Positions 43,844 to 52,736 of a stretch of DNA of 64,000 bases are shown in pieces; the stretch's first letter is position 1; every line of letters begins with the position of its first letter. The DNA is from DASVWZ01 sp963715675 (GTDB lineage Bacteria; Acidobacteriota; Terriglobia; Terriglobales; Acidobacteriaceae). The DNA lies in NCBI GenBank assembly GCA_963715675.1, contig OY970265.1:2790001-2854000 (forward strand). The letters run 5' to 3'. Both the position numbers and the translations under genes were made by a program. The notes under the pieces are model-generated. The model was given only the letters and a program-made list of their open reading frames with translations. It had not been told where the DNA came from and ran no database searches.

Positions 43844-44724
43844 GCTGTGGCCAGGTTCATTCGCAAGCCCACCAGTTGGTGGCCGCAGGACAAACCGCCC
43901 AACTGGTGGCGGAGACCTTGGAGATCAGCCGCTCCAGTCTGTATTATCGCCGGCAGGCACGCAGGTCGCGCGCCGATCGCCGCTACGACGAACGCATCGT
44001 CGAGGTCTGCGGCGAAAAGCCAGTGTATGGCTATCGCCGGGTGCAATGGTGGCTGGAACAGGTGAGTGGGTTGAAGCTGAACCGCAAGCGGGTATTGCGC
44101 GTGATGCGCGAACGCGGCCTGCTGGTACGCAGCCGCCGTCTCCGGGTGACGCGCAGAAAAGACTGGAGCACGGTGAACGTCTCGCGACCGGACCAGGTGT
44201 GGCAGATGGACATGACCAAGGTGTGGGCCGGTCCTGCGACCGGCTGGGCGTATCTGGTCTCGGCGCTGGACTGCTGCACCCGCGAAATCGTGGGCTGGGA
44301 CTTGAGCCTGCGCTGCCGCACCCAGGACGCTCTGGCCGCGCTCCACCGCGCCCTGCGAGAGGTTTTGCCTTGCGATCCTAGTAGAAAGGGTTTGACTTTG
44401 ACGACCGACAACGGCACCCAGTTCACCAGTGCCCGCTTCATCGCTACCCTGGGGCAGCTCGGCATCACTCATCGCCGAACCGCCTACAACCATCCCGAAG
44501 GCAACGGACGTATCGAGCGTTTCCACCGCTCGCTCAAGGAAGAGGAGGTTTGGCTCAACGAATACCAGTCGCTCGATCAGGCCCGCGATTCCATCGCCCG
44601 CTGGATCCACCAGTACAATCATCAGCGGCCTCATCAGTCACTCAAGAACCGAACGCCCGCCGCGACCCGGCTGGTGCTCACTCAACCGCAACCCCTAACT
44701 TATATCGAGGCCCTTTGTGTCTAG
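43840..44724 (+). CDS. IS3-family transposase OrfB (DDE)
   Basis: 294 aa, start overlapping the OrfA stop (ATGA). HTH_21 region (YGYRRVQWWL), then the integrase core with the DDE residues in QMDMTKVW, TLTTDNGTQF and NGRIERFHRSL. Complete, so the element may still move. Confidence 0.93.
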   Translation: MSCGQVHSQAHQLVAAGQTAQLVAETLEISRSSLYYRRQARRSRADRRYDERIVEVCGEKPVYGYRRVQWWLEQVSGLKLNRKRVLRVMRERGLLVRSRRLRVTRRKDWSTVNVSRPDQVWQMDMTKVWAGPATGWAYLVSALDCCTREIVGWDLSLRCRTQDALAALHRALREVLPCDPSRKGLTLTTDNGTQFTSARFIATLGQLGITHRRTAYNHPEGNGRIERFHRSLKEEEVWLNEYQSLDQARDSIARWIHQYNHQRPHQSLKNRTPAATRLVLTQPQPLTYIEALCV

Positions 44725-44744
44725 TTTAGGAGGGTGCATTACAG

Positions 44745-45159
44745 ATCGTAATCATCGATTTGTCTCAGGGAAACCCAGAAATTCAAACGCTATATTCAGA
44801 GCGCATATGTCGGCATATCTTCACGGATGCGATGGCGCGGTTCATTACGAACAAGCCGAACAACTTCGTGCAATTCTACTTTGAAGAGGCCCACAATCTG
44901 TTCCCCAAAAAGGAAGACAAGGACCTCAGCCAAATTTACAATCGGCTCGCAAAAGAAGGAGCCAAGCTAAATCTCGGGTTGATATACGCAACCCAAGAGG
45001 TCTCCTCAATTAGTTCAAATATCCTGAAGAACACGCAAAACTGGTTCATCGCTCATTTGAACAATGAGGATGAAACGAAAGAAATAAAAAAGTGGCCAAT
45101 CACCCCAGTTCTAGAATTCTTCAGAAGTTTGCCAAGCAAACGGTCGTGGGTACCCCCTG
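44745..45159 (+). pseudogene. HerA C-terminal fragment joined to a NurA-like C-terminal remnant
   Basis: The frame is open from the IS3-family end: IVIIDLSQGNPE, then the Walker B region FYFEEAHNLFP and GLIYATQEVSSIS, ending around NNEDETKEIKK (45092). This matches the last part of the HerA in element A. It then breaks off; in the +1 frame a short C-terminal-like piece follows (ANHPSSRILQKFAKQ) and stops at the TGATG that starts the methyltransferase. I read it as a herA-nurA pair with an internal deletion. The nurA assignment of the second piece rests on position only. Confidence 0.7.
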
Positions 45160-46101
45160 ATGATCTCCACAAGAGAACGACCGGTGCAACTTTCGTATTC
45201 TACAGAGAGCGGTCGGATGTATTGTGGGTTGGCAGAGCGTTTTCTGTCGTCCGAAATTGCAAGCAGGTATCGCGGGAAGGTTCAACTTCTCTTCACCTCG
45301 CCCCCGTTTCCGCTAAATCGTAAAAAGAAGTATGGAAATCTGACCGGTCCCGAGTATCAGGAATGGCTTGCCGCCTTTGGGCCGTCTTTTCGCAAGATGC
45401 TAGCTCCTGGTGGTTCCATTGTCTTGGAGCTCGGCAACGCATGGGAACCAGGCAGACCGATAATGTCGACGCTGGCTCTTGAGGCCTTGCTGGCGTTTAG
45501 AGCGAAAGGGAATCTCCGACTGGTCCAACAATTCGTGGCCCACAATCCAGCCCGCCTCCCCAGCCCAGCTCAATGGGTTAACGTGGAGCGCATACGAGTG
45601 AAGGATTCCTTTACGCATCTGTGGTGGCTTGCGCCGTCCGACAGACCCTACGCTGATAATCGGTCTGTGCTCCAAGCGTATAGCGACTCCATGAAAGAGC
45701 TCCTTAGGTCCCGCCACTACAATTCAGGTAAGCGCCCGTCAGGGCACAAGGTTGGCAAAGAATCTTTTCTCCGAGACAACGGCGGTTCAATTCCATCAAA
45801 TGTTCTTAATTTCTCCAACACTTCGTCGGCAGATGTCTATCAGGAGTATTGTCGTCGGAAAGAGCTAAAACCCCACCCTGCAAGAATGCAAATCGGTGTG
45901 GCAGAGTTTTTCATCAAATTCCTTACTCGAAGGGGCGACGTTGTTTTCGATCCCTTCGCGGGCAGCAACACCACAGGGGCGGCTGCTGAGGCGTTGGGAC
46001 GGAAGTGGATTTCAGTGGAAGCGAATCTCGATTACATCAAGAGCTCGCGGGGACGGTTTAGTGGATGCGAGAGCCGCGTTCAGCCGGGAAAACACACATG
46101 A
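45160..46101 (+). CDS. DNA cytosine-N4/adenine methyltransferase
   Basis: A 313-aa enzyme with the catalytic motif LLFTSPPFPLNRKKKYGN near residue 45 and the SAM motif VVFDPFAGSNTTGAAAEALG near the C-terminus, the order of beta-class methyltransferases. ATG 45160 overlaps the preceding stop (TGATG). It is unlike the methyltransferase of element A in motif order, so the two systems are of different types. Probably the modification part of a HerA-NurA system, now without its nuclease. Confidence 0.87.
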   Translation: MISTRERPVQLSYSTESGRMYCGLAERFLSSEIASRYRGKVQLLFTSPPFPLNRKKKYGNLTGPEYQEWLAAFGPSFRKMLAPGGSIVLELGNAWEPGRPIMSTLALEALLAFRAKGNLRLVQQFVAHNPARLPSPAQWVNVERIRVKDSFTHLWWLAPSDRPYADNRSVLQAYSDSMKELLRSRHYNSGKRPSGHKVGKESFLRDNGGSIPSNVLNFSNTSSADVYQEYCRRKELKPHPARMQIGVAEFFIKFLTRRGDVVFDPFAGSNTTGAAAEALGRKWISVEANLDYIKSSRGRFSGCESRVQPGKHT

Positions 46102-46146
46102 ATCAGATGGGGTTGCGCCAGCTGTGCCTAGGGTAGACCGGGAGCT

Positions 46147-46494
46147 ATGATTGCTCGCATTTACATTGCCGGACCGTACACAAACGGGGACGTTGCCGTC
46201 AACGTTCGAAATGCGTACGAAGCAGCAAACCGGCTTGCAGACTTAGGCTTCGCACCATTCGTGCCGCACGCGACTCATTTCTGGCACATGCTTTTTCCCC
46301 GTCCATACAAGTTTTGGCTCGAATTAGATAATCAGTTTCTACCATGCTGTGCGGCGGTTCTTCGTCTGCCCGGACCTTCGAAAGGTGCCGACGCGGAAGT
46401 CCAACTTGCGAAGAATCTTGGAATTCCGGTTTTCGAGGACATCGACAAATTAGTTGAGTTTTTCCGAAGCACCACAGCTAAGGAAAGGACCTGA
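46147..46494 (+). CDS. DUF4406/nucleoside 2-deoxyribosyltransferase-like protein
   Basis: A 115-aa protein beginning RIYIAGPYTNGDV, then AANRLADLGFAPFVPHATHFW, LPCCAAVLRLPGPSKGADAEVQLA and GIPVFEDI. The GPY near the start and the GA.AE block are the substrate-binding signatures of the nucleoside deoxyribosyltransferase/DUF4406 fold. Related enzymes act as nucleotide-depleting effectors in some defence systems. It is followed by a membrane protein gene after three bases. Confidence 0.82.
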   Translation: MIARIYIAGPYTNGDVAVNVRNAYEAANRLADLGFAPFVPHATHFWHMLFPRPYKFWLELDNQFLPCCAAVLRLPGPSKGADAEVQLAKNLGIPVFEDIDKLVEFFRSTTAKERT

Positions 46495-46497
46495 CGT

Positions 46498-47118
46498 ATG
46501 AGCATCGAGCCGGACAAGGCGATCGAGCGATCTGTCGACCATGTTCAGAGAATCTATGCTGTAATTATCGCTCTCGCGATTTCCCAGGCGATTCAGAGCC
46601 TTTTGAAGAACCCTAATGACACGATCGGGGAGCTGAATCTCGCGCATATACCTGCTGGACTGCCAGCCTTTATAGCTTTCTTAGTAACTCTCGTACCCTT
46701 CTGGCAAGGGATGAATCGCCACCTTGATCGTTGTTATCTAGAGAAGAAAACAGTCGTTGTGCAGCGCGCTCTCCTGCTCGACTTCGCGGTTTTCTTTGTG
46801 GAGGCCATCTTCCTCTTCGGGGCAGGATGGTCGATCAAATCGGATATCAACACATTTTACTGGCTTGGTGGGTTGCTTTGCGTTGACATGATTTGGGCCA
46901 TAGTCTCTCATTACATCCATTTTCCGGGAACAAAATCGCACGCGCTGAAATGGTCCGCTATTAACGTGTGCGCAATAGTCATTGCCATCTTGGTGGTCGA
47001 GTTTCCCTTTCAGCACAAGCAATTCGTCCTGACGGTAATAGCAGTCGGGAGGACAATAGCGGACTACGTGTTTTCAGGAGGCTTTTATTTTCCCAGCCCC
47101 CCAGTCGTAAGCCGCTAG
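46498..47118 (+). CDS. Multi-pass membrane protein paired with the deoxyribosyltransferase-like gene
   Basis: A 206-aa protein with about five to six hydrophobic segments (IYAVIIALAISQAIQSLL, FIAFLVTLVPFW, LLLDFAVFFVEAIFLFG, YWLGGLLCVDMIWAIVSH, AINVCAIVIAILVVEF). No known family is recognised. Its tight spacing behind the previous gene implies a two-gene unit. It is the last gene of element B, about 20 bases inside the terminal repeat. Confidence 0.75.
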   Translation: MSIEPDKAIERSVDHVQRIYAVIIALAISQAIQSLLKNPNDTIGELNLAHIPAGLPAFIAFLVTLVPFWQGMNRHLDRCYLEKKTVVVQRALLLDFAVFFVEAIFLFGAGWSIKSDINTFYWLGGLLCVDMIWAIVSHYIHFPGTKSHALKWSAINVCAIVIAILVVEFPFQHKQFVLTVIAVGRTIADYVFSGGFYFPSPPVVSR

Positions 47119-47139
47119 TCTTGGCGGTGCGGTTGTTCA

Positions 47140-47174
47140 GGGGTGCATATTCCATCCCATTGTATTCTCACCCC
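47140..47174 (-). repeat. Element B right inverted terminal repeat
   Basis: 35 bases, GGGGTGCATATTCCATCCCA then TTGTATTCTCACCCC. Compared with the other three terminal repeats it has two substitutions and one G fewer. Confidence 0.83.
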
Positions 47175-47188
47175 GGCAAACCACCGGA
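47175..47188. repeat. Target-site repeat 3 (right end of element B)
   Basis: GGCAAACCACCGGA, identical to repeats 1 and 2 and followed by core DNA (GGCGCCGTTC). Joining the left flank of repeat 1 to this right flank gives the presumed empty site. Confidence 0.85.
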
Positions 47189-47484
47189 GGCGCCGTTCTA
47201 AGATGGCCAGGCTCAACCAATATCTGGTCCCAAAATCTTTTCCCAGTGGTGCGAACCTGCCCCAGGCGTATACACTGGGTGCGTCGTTGGGAGTCAAGGA
47301 GATTCGTGTTTAGGGCAGTTTGAGGTGCTGGGGAATAAGTTTTGAAGCAGTTTGGTAGCAACCATGGATTTGCTCTTTCCACAGTGATCCGGCAAATTGC
47401 TCCCACTACGTCGCCAAATTCCTCTTCCAAGTCAACCCGACCCTGAAGGTCAACTCTAGTCATTCCAAAGCGGAGGATACACAA
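47189..47484. other. Intergenic region right of the island
   Basis: About 300 bases of core DNA upstream of a secreted protein gene. It should hold that gene's promoter. I see no open frame and no obvious RNA structure in it. Confidence 0.4.
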
Positions 47485-48141
47485 GTGAAAAAGACTCTGG
47501 TAGTTTGCCTGGCCCTGCTGGTGTTCGCTGGCTTGAGTGCGTTGGCCCAAGACAGTGGCTCCAGAACCATCACCATCAACGGCGGAACAACTTCGGTATA
47601 TATGGGGACCACAGAGTCGCCCCACGGCGTAAATCGGGAAGCTTGCATCGGCTTCCATGACAACATCTGCGGCCTCGGCTATGTGGCAAAAATTGGCTGG
47701 ACCGTTTCCGACGGCAGCCCACTCAACCTCGAATGGTCACCGGCCAACCAGTTCAAATCTGCGAAGTCCGGCACCACCAAAAAGATTAGCGTGGGCCTCG
47801 GCTTTATTCAGGGCACCAACACCACCCTCATTGAACTCGTCAAAGATTGCAACAATAAGCCATGCACCAATCCCGACGGCCTGCCGAAGAGCGCGCAACT
47901 GTGTCATGGAACGGTCAGGAACATGCCCACTTTCGGCACCACTGGGACCACCGTGGTCTCCTTCCCCTGCGTCGCGAAGCTTACCAAGGGCAAGAACTAT
48001 TGGGTCCTGATGCAGTCGCCCGCCAACTCCTGGCTGGCGTGGAACACTTCCGACGCGGCCATGGGCCCGGGCTACTTTGGAGAAAATGACAGTTGGGTCA
48101 ACGCCGGCACCCAACCGATGGGCGCACTCATAGTCCAGTAG
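47485..48141 (+). CDS. Secreted protein of unknown function
   Basis: A 218-aa protein, GTG at 47485 behind GGAGG. A clear signal peptide (MKKTLVVCLALLVFAGLSALA) precedes a mature domain with Cys pairs (CIGFHDNICG, CNNKPC, C in QLCHGT and FPCVAK), probably disulfide-bonded, and YWVLMQSPANSWLAWN near the end. The last part resembles the choice-of-anchor type beta sandwiches of secreted acidobacterial proteins, but no family is certain. Confidence 0.72.
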   Translation: MKKTLVVCLALLVFAGLSALAQDSGSRTITINGGTTSVYMGTTESPHGVNREACIGFHDNICGLGYVAKIGWTVSDGSPLNLEWSPANQFKSAKSGTTKKISVGLGFIQGTNTTLIELVKDCNNKPCTNPDGLPKSAQLCHGTVRNMPTFGTTGTTVVSFPCVAKLTKGKNYWVLMQSPANSWLAWNTSDAAMGPGYFGENDSWVNAGTQPMGALIVQ

Positions 48142-48172
48142 TACCGCCTTCCTACCGACGGGTGCGGGTGCC

Positions 48173-48207
48173 CCTATAAACCCGCCAAACGATGGCGGGT
48201 TTATAGG
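48173..48207. terminator. Long perfect hairpin after the secreted protein gene
   Basis: CCTATAAACCCGCCA, loop AACGA, TGGCGGGTTTATAGG: a 15-bp perfect stem 31 bases after the stop codon. It lies between genes reading toward it from both sides, so it can serve as a bidirectional terminator even without a strong T run. Confidence 0.65.
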
Positions 48208-49313
48208 AAACGGGGGGAAATGCTATACGCCTGGATGCCCGAAGCGGGATTTTGAGCGTAATGGACATTTTGCATCAACTATCAAAGTGTGATCTTGAAG
48301 ACTATGTCGCAGCCCCAATTTGCTCAGGGAGCGTACTCCCACACCGTTCCTGCGTTATGGCTGCCGCCTTCATAGGTAGTGCCGAACAGCGCGCCGTTGG
48401 CGGTCAGCAGCAGTTCACCGATCGGAGCGGATCCGTCCGCGCCCGTAAAACTGTGCAACAGCGTAAACTTGCCTTTCGCGCTCAACTCGTACAAAACCCC
48501 AGCGTTGTGTGCACCGCACCCATAGGTGACACCATACAGATTGCCCTTTGCGTCCCGGACCATCCCCGCGAGCGGATTGCAGCCGTCCTTCCCACCCCCG
48601 GCAAACTTGTGCAGCAGGGTCTCGTTGCCTTTCTTGTTCAGTTTCCATATAGTCCCGAGGTTGTGAGGACCGCAGTCGCTAGTCGTCCCATAAAGGTTCC
48701 CGGACTCGTCCTGCACTAACGTCCCATGAGGATAGCAGCCATCTGTGGGCGCACCAGAAAAGTCGTACAGCACGCTTTCCACTCGGCGCGGGCTAACTTT
48801 GTACACGACTCCGGTCCCATCAACACCACCAAGTGTCGTGACGCCATAGAAGTTGCGACTCTTATCCATGATCAAATTCCCGTACTCCGGGGTGTCGCCG
48901 TCTAATCCCGAGAAGTCGTACAAAAGCTTGAAGTTCTTCGCGCCCTGCAGCTCAAAAATTGTCCCGTATGACTCTTCCGTGCCGCACCAACTCGCCGTGC
49001 CATAGAGGTTACCGGATTTGTCCAAACTCATGCCTTGGAACGGAAAGCAGCCGTCTGGAGAACGAGGAAAGTTGTATAGCACCGTCCCATTCCCCGCGGT
49101 GTCGATTTTGAAGATCGTCCCGCAGCCGACCGCATCGCCGAGGCAGTCGCCGTCGGTACCTCCCTCTGCGGTCGTCCCATAAAGGTTGTCGGCCTTGTCT
49201 CGCACGACCGGTGCATAGGGACGCGCGCCGTCGGAGGAGTATCCACTAAAGGCGTGCAGCACAGTTTCGGTGCCACCGGTATCCAGCTTGTAAACTACGC
49301 CACAACCAGACGG

Positions 49314-50754
49314 GAGGATGCCCGTTAATTCGTAGAAAGTAGCGACTCTCGACCCCGGTCATAATGGCCGAGGGTAGTTTTTCTGCCAAGAAAAAGGAGA
49401 GAGTCGCTATGAAGAGACGATACCAGATCGACCAGCAACGAGCGGTGCAAGAATTCCGACAGTTGGCCCGCGAAGAAAATCCCAACCTGCAGATGATGTT
49501 TCCGATGACCGAGGTCGTCGGTCTGCTGCACGAAGGGGTGGGCCACCTCATGCGCGAAGCCGGGTTGGCGTTGATGAGCCTGGTGATGGAGGAAGAAGTG
49601 CGGCACCTGGCCGGGGAGCGGCATGAGCAGCATCCGGCGCGGCGCGCCCACCGCTGGGGAAAAGAAGCCGGTTACTGCGTGGTGGACGGGCAGAAGGTGC
49701 CGATCCAGAGAACGCGTCTGCGCAACCCGGAAAATCGTGAGCAACGGCTGGGAAGTTACGAGTTGTTCCAGCGCAGCGGACCGCTGGAGCACGCGGTGTG
49801 GGACAAGATGATGCGCGGGCTGTCGACGCGCAACTACGGGGCGGTGGTAAAAGATTTTCGCGAAGCCTACGGGGTGGAGAAGTCGGCGGTGAGCGACAAC
49901 TTCATCGCCTCCAGCCGGGAGAAGCTGCAGGAGTTGATGGAGCGTCCGCTGGGCGAGTTACGGTTGTGTGCGGTGCTGATCGACGGCACGCCGTTCCGCG
50001 ACCGGCAAATGATCGTGGCCCTGGGCATCAATAGCGACGGGCGCAAAACGGTGTTGGGCCTGCGCGAAGGAGCGACCGAGAATGCCGCCGTGGTGAGTGA
50101 GTTACTCGGCGATCTGGCGGCGCGCGGGCTGGACTTCAGCGTGCCGCGTCTGTATGTGCTCGACGGAGGCAAGGCGCTGGCGGCGGCGGTGCGGCGTCAT
50201 GCCGGCGAGGCGGCGTTCATCCAGCGTTGCCAGGTGCACAAGCGGCGTAATGTGGTGGACCACTTACCCGAAGAACACAAGCCAGCGGTCAAGAAGAAGC
50301 TGCAGAACGCCTACGCCATGAGCGAATACACCGACGCCAGGCGCGCTCTGGAGCGGCTGCATCGCGAACTGATGGAGCTGAATCCGAGCGCCGCCCGCAG
50401 CCTGGAGGAAGGCATGGACGAGACGCTCACCGTGCACCGTTTGCGCGTGCCCGCGCAGTTGCGCCGCACCCTGGCGAGCACCAACGTGATCGAGTCAGCT
50501 TTCTCCATCGTGGAAACGGTTTGCCGCAACGTGAAACGCTGGCGGGCGGGAGACCACATCGAGCGTTGGGTCGGCTCGGGCCTGCTGGTGGCCGAGCGCC
50601 AGTTCCGCAAAGTGCAGGGATATCGGGAGATTCCCCAGCTATTGACTGCGCTAGCCAACGCGGTTTCTAAGAAGACGGTTGCCGAGCAAGGAAAGGTTGC
50701 GTAACCTATGACGGTCGAGAGTCGCTAACTTTCAACGGAGTTCCGGGCAATCTC
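49314..50754 (+). mobile_element. IS256-family element
   Basis: 1441 bp flanked by the 9-bp direct repeat ACCAGACGG (49305-49313 and 50755-50763). Inverted ends of about 42 bases share GCCCG near the tip and GAAAGT followed by AGCGACTCTCGACC at the inner side. Size and duplication fit IS256. Confidence 0.92.
49409..50704 (+). CDS. IS256-family (mutator-type) transposase
   Basis: 431 aa from ATG 49409 behind AGGAGA. The DDE residues are in VLIDGTPF, LYVLDGGKAL and STNVIESAFS; RCQVHKRRNVVDHLP is the typical family motif (C/H-rich). Complete and apparently functional. Confidence 0.94.
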   Translation: MKRRYQIDQQRAVQEFRQLAREENPNLQMMFPMTEVVGLLHEGVGHLMREAGLALMSLVMEEEVRHLAGERHEQHPARRAHRWGKEAGYCVVDGQKVPIQRTRLRNPENREQRLGSYELFQRSGPLEHAVWDKMMRGLSTRNYGAVVKDFREAYGVEKSAVSDNFIASSREKLQELMERPLGELRLCAVLIDGTPFRDRQMIVALGINSDGRKTVLGLREGATENAAVVSELLGDLAARGLDFSVPRLYVLDGGKALAAAVRRHAGEAAFIQRCQVHKRRNVVDHLPEEHKPAVKKKLQNAYAMSEYTDARRALERLHRELMELNPSAARSLEEGMDETLTVHRLRVPAQLRRTLASTNVIESAFSIVETVCRNVKRWRAGDHIERWVGSGLLVAERQFRKVQGYREIPQLLTALANAVSKKTVAEQGKVA

Positions 50755-51020
50755 ACCAGACGGGCCACTGTATGTCTTGCAGGTCAAGTCGCCGCCCGCC
50801 GTCGTAGCGCCATACAGGTTGCCCGATGAATCGTGGATTAACCCTGCATAGGGATAACCTCCGTCCGAGCCGCCGGTGAAGTTGTAAAGCGTGGTAAATG
50901 TCTGAGCTTGAGCGAGGCCTGCAACCACAAGCACAACGATTAGCGCGCGCGACATGACTCCCCCCCAAAGTGGCCGCTCAAAGTATCCTCCCGCACGGCA
51001 CCGGAGTCAATTCCTGTAAT

Positions 51021-51060
51021 CAGGCGTTTGCACAAGCTTGCGCCGTCTGTTCGCCCTTTT
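51021..51060. repeat. Dispersed intergenic repeat, copy 2
   Basis: Same sequence family as 577-616 (TTTGCACAAGCTTGCGCC core). Confidence 0.6.
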
Positions 51061-51169
51061 GGGGGCCGGTGGCCCACATCTCCACCTCGACTGGACGGCG
51101 CCCGGGAGTGCCACTCTCTCGGTATACCCCCGGACAGCCACCCCACTAGCCGCTTTTTGTTTGGTTTCA

Positions 51170-52139
51170 TGACATCCTTTACAAAGCGTCTCGGGACATC
51201 CTTTACACTCCTGCGCGAGCGAAGCGAGCGCAGGAGTGTAAAGGATGGCGTGGAAGACGATGGATGTCCAAGAGCAGAAAGTCAGGTTCGTAGTGGCGGC
51301 GACGCGGCAGGAGAAGTCGCTGACCGCCTTGTGCCAGGAGTTCGGCATCTCTCGTCCCACGGGGTGCCTCTGGCGAAAGCGTTATCAGGAAGCGGGTCTG
51401 GCCGGGATCGCAGAGCGCAGCCGGCGTCCGCAGCAGAGTCCCACCCGAACCCCGGCGGAGTGGGAACAGCGGGTGGCGGAGGTGCGGCAACGCTATCCCG
51501 ACTGGGGAGCTCGCAAGCTGCAAGTGCTACTGGCGCGGGCGGGAGTGGAGTTGACCCGCAGCACCATTCATCGCATTCTGTTGCGCCGCGATCTGGTGCA
51601 CGATCGCGCCCGGCATTCCCCAGCCACCCGCCGCTTTGAGCGGAGCGCTCCCAACGAGCTATGGCAGATGGACTTTAAGAGTCCGAAAGGCTGGAACGCA
51701 GCCGTCGGTCCGTTGTCGGTGCTGGATGATCACAGCCGTTATTTGCTGGTGTTGCACGCGGTATGGAGTACCCACGCCGAGTTGGTGCGGGAGCAACTGG
51801 AAACGGCATTTGCGACCGCACGAAGCCTTGGGCATGCAAACCCCGGCCAGCGTCTGGCATAAGAGCGAGCGCCGTTACGATCCGCATCCCCCGCGCTGGG
51901 AATACCCAACCGGATCGAAGGTGCTGAAGGTGGACTGCCAGGGAAAACTCGATTTCCAAGGGAATCGCTGGAAAATCAGTCGGGCTTTGCGTGGAGAATG
52001 GGTGCAGCTGGAACCCGTGGAACGACGGGTGTTGGTGTATTACTGTCGGACCCTGGTCCGGAAACTGGATCTGAGCACCCGGTCCCATCCCGAACCAAAA
52101 CTGTAAAGGATGTCCCGGGACAAACTGTAAAGCATGTCA
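51170..52139 (+). mobile_element. IS481-type element with internal deletion
   Basis: The ends are inverted repeats of about 39 bases: TGACATCCTTTACAAAGC at the left and, reversed, TGACATGCTTTACAGTTT at the right, both followed by CGGGACATCCTTTACA. The transposase gene inside has lost its middle, leaving 970 bp. Confidence 0.82.
51245..52106 (+). pseudogene. IS481-type transposase, deleted
   Basis: N-terminal helix-turn-helix (SLTALCQEFGISRPTGCLW) and first catalytic aspartate (LWQMDFKSP) are present. At about 51812 the frame jumps to the part that normally ends the integrase domain (LRPHEALGMQTPASVWHKS) in another frame, so the second Asp and the Glu are gone. The C-terminal domain continues to 52106. 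Confidence 0.85.
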
Positions 52140-52736
52140 TGGGACTGGACACCGCTTTTGGTTTGGGTGGGGAAGTTCCTGTCCCATTTTGGAACTCACC
52201 CCCACTTTTCCCTTGACAACCCTCCCCAACTCTCCCAAACTATAGGTATATCTATAAGGCAGTAAATAACACGTACTACATATCCACGAGATATAACTCG
52301 AACCAAGCCCTGGGTGCCCCATCCTTCCGCGGGTTTTTCGCGGAGCGTGGGTCTTTTCACCCGAAAACGAAAACCAACCAGCGGTCCAAAGCCATAACCC
52401 GAACGACCAACGACGTAAAGCCTGCCCTGAGTCGAATGGCGAAGGGGCCAGCCACGCCCTTTGTTTTCAATATTTTGCCTCTAACCCCAATCCCCTCTAG
52501 ATTTTGCCGACCAAATCTCCGTAACCCCATGATTCCACTAGACCCCTGGGGAGGGGGTATATACCCCAAAAAAAGCAAAGCGCCAGAAACCGAAAAGTCA
52601 GAACAACCCCTTAAAAGGTTGGCTAGAAGCCAGAAGCGAGAAGCGTACGACGAAGAGCCTGCCCTGAGCCGAATGGCGAAGGGACGAAAAGCCAACGACC
52701 AACGACCAAAACCGAAACGAAAAGGAGCCACAAACC
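52140..52736. other. Repeat-rich intergenic region
   Basis: No convincing gene. It holds a possible promoter (TTGACA at 52213 and TATAGG at 52241, 22 bases apart), a CG-rich hairpin near 52329 (CCGCGGGTTTTTCGCGG), and a 27-base direct repeat (GCCTGCCCTGAG..CGAATGGCG) at 52420-52446 and 52657-52683 with one mismatch, plus short tandem-like motifs such as AACGACCAACGACC. Confidence 0.5.

Larger units (their letters stand above)
43485..44743 (+). mobile_element. IS3-family element behind cas1 of element B
   Basis: 1259 bp. The ends share TGTAATGCACCC in inverted orientation (43485-43496 and 44732-44743), and the similarity continues imperfectly for another ~15 bases. No target duplication is visible, and the two sides belong to different genes (cas1 3' end on the left, herA on the right), so the insertion was accompanied or followed by a deletion. 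Confidence 0.88.
36569..47174. mobile_element. Casposon-like element B, decayed, with defence cargo
   Basis: A 10.6-kb segment between target repeats 2 and 3, bounded by inverted terminal repeats (36569-36604; 47140-47174, 35 bases with two mismatches). Its core genes run opposite to those of element A: polymerase fragment, exonuclease, small protein, HNH, HTH leftward, and the 340-aa protein and cas1 rightward. Internal deletions have removed most of the polymerase, the N-terminus of a STAND protein, and most of a herA-nurA pair; an IS3-family element sits behind cas1. cas1 itself is intact apart from its last codons. Confidence 0.78.
48324..50955 (-). pseudogene. Secreted GloVer/TIGR03803-repeat protein split by an IS256-family element
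   Basis: The 5' piece (50764-50955) has a signal peptide (ALIVVLVVAGLAQAQ) and the first repeat (SSGNLYGATTAGGDL); the 3' piece (48324-49313) has about eight repeats of the type SGNLYGTTS.CG..N.GTI.KL. Removing the insert and one 9-bp duplicate leaves 1182 bases in one open frame (393 aa), so the break is due only to the insertion. Such repeats form secreted beta-propeller-like proteins in Acidobacteria; function unknown. Confidence 0.87.

Noticed and set aside
43485..44743. Target duplication around the IS3-family element
   Set aside because: The bases on either side differ (CTC and GAT), and the flanks belong to different genes.
49336..50733. IS256-family ends placed at GAAAGT
   Set aside because: No direct repeat exists there; extending the inverted repeats outward to 49314 and 50754 reveals the 9-bp duplication.
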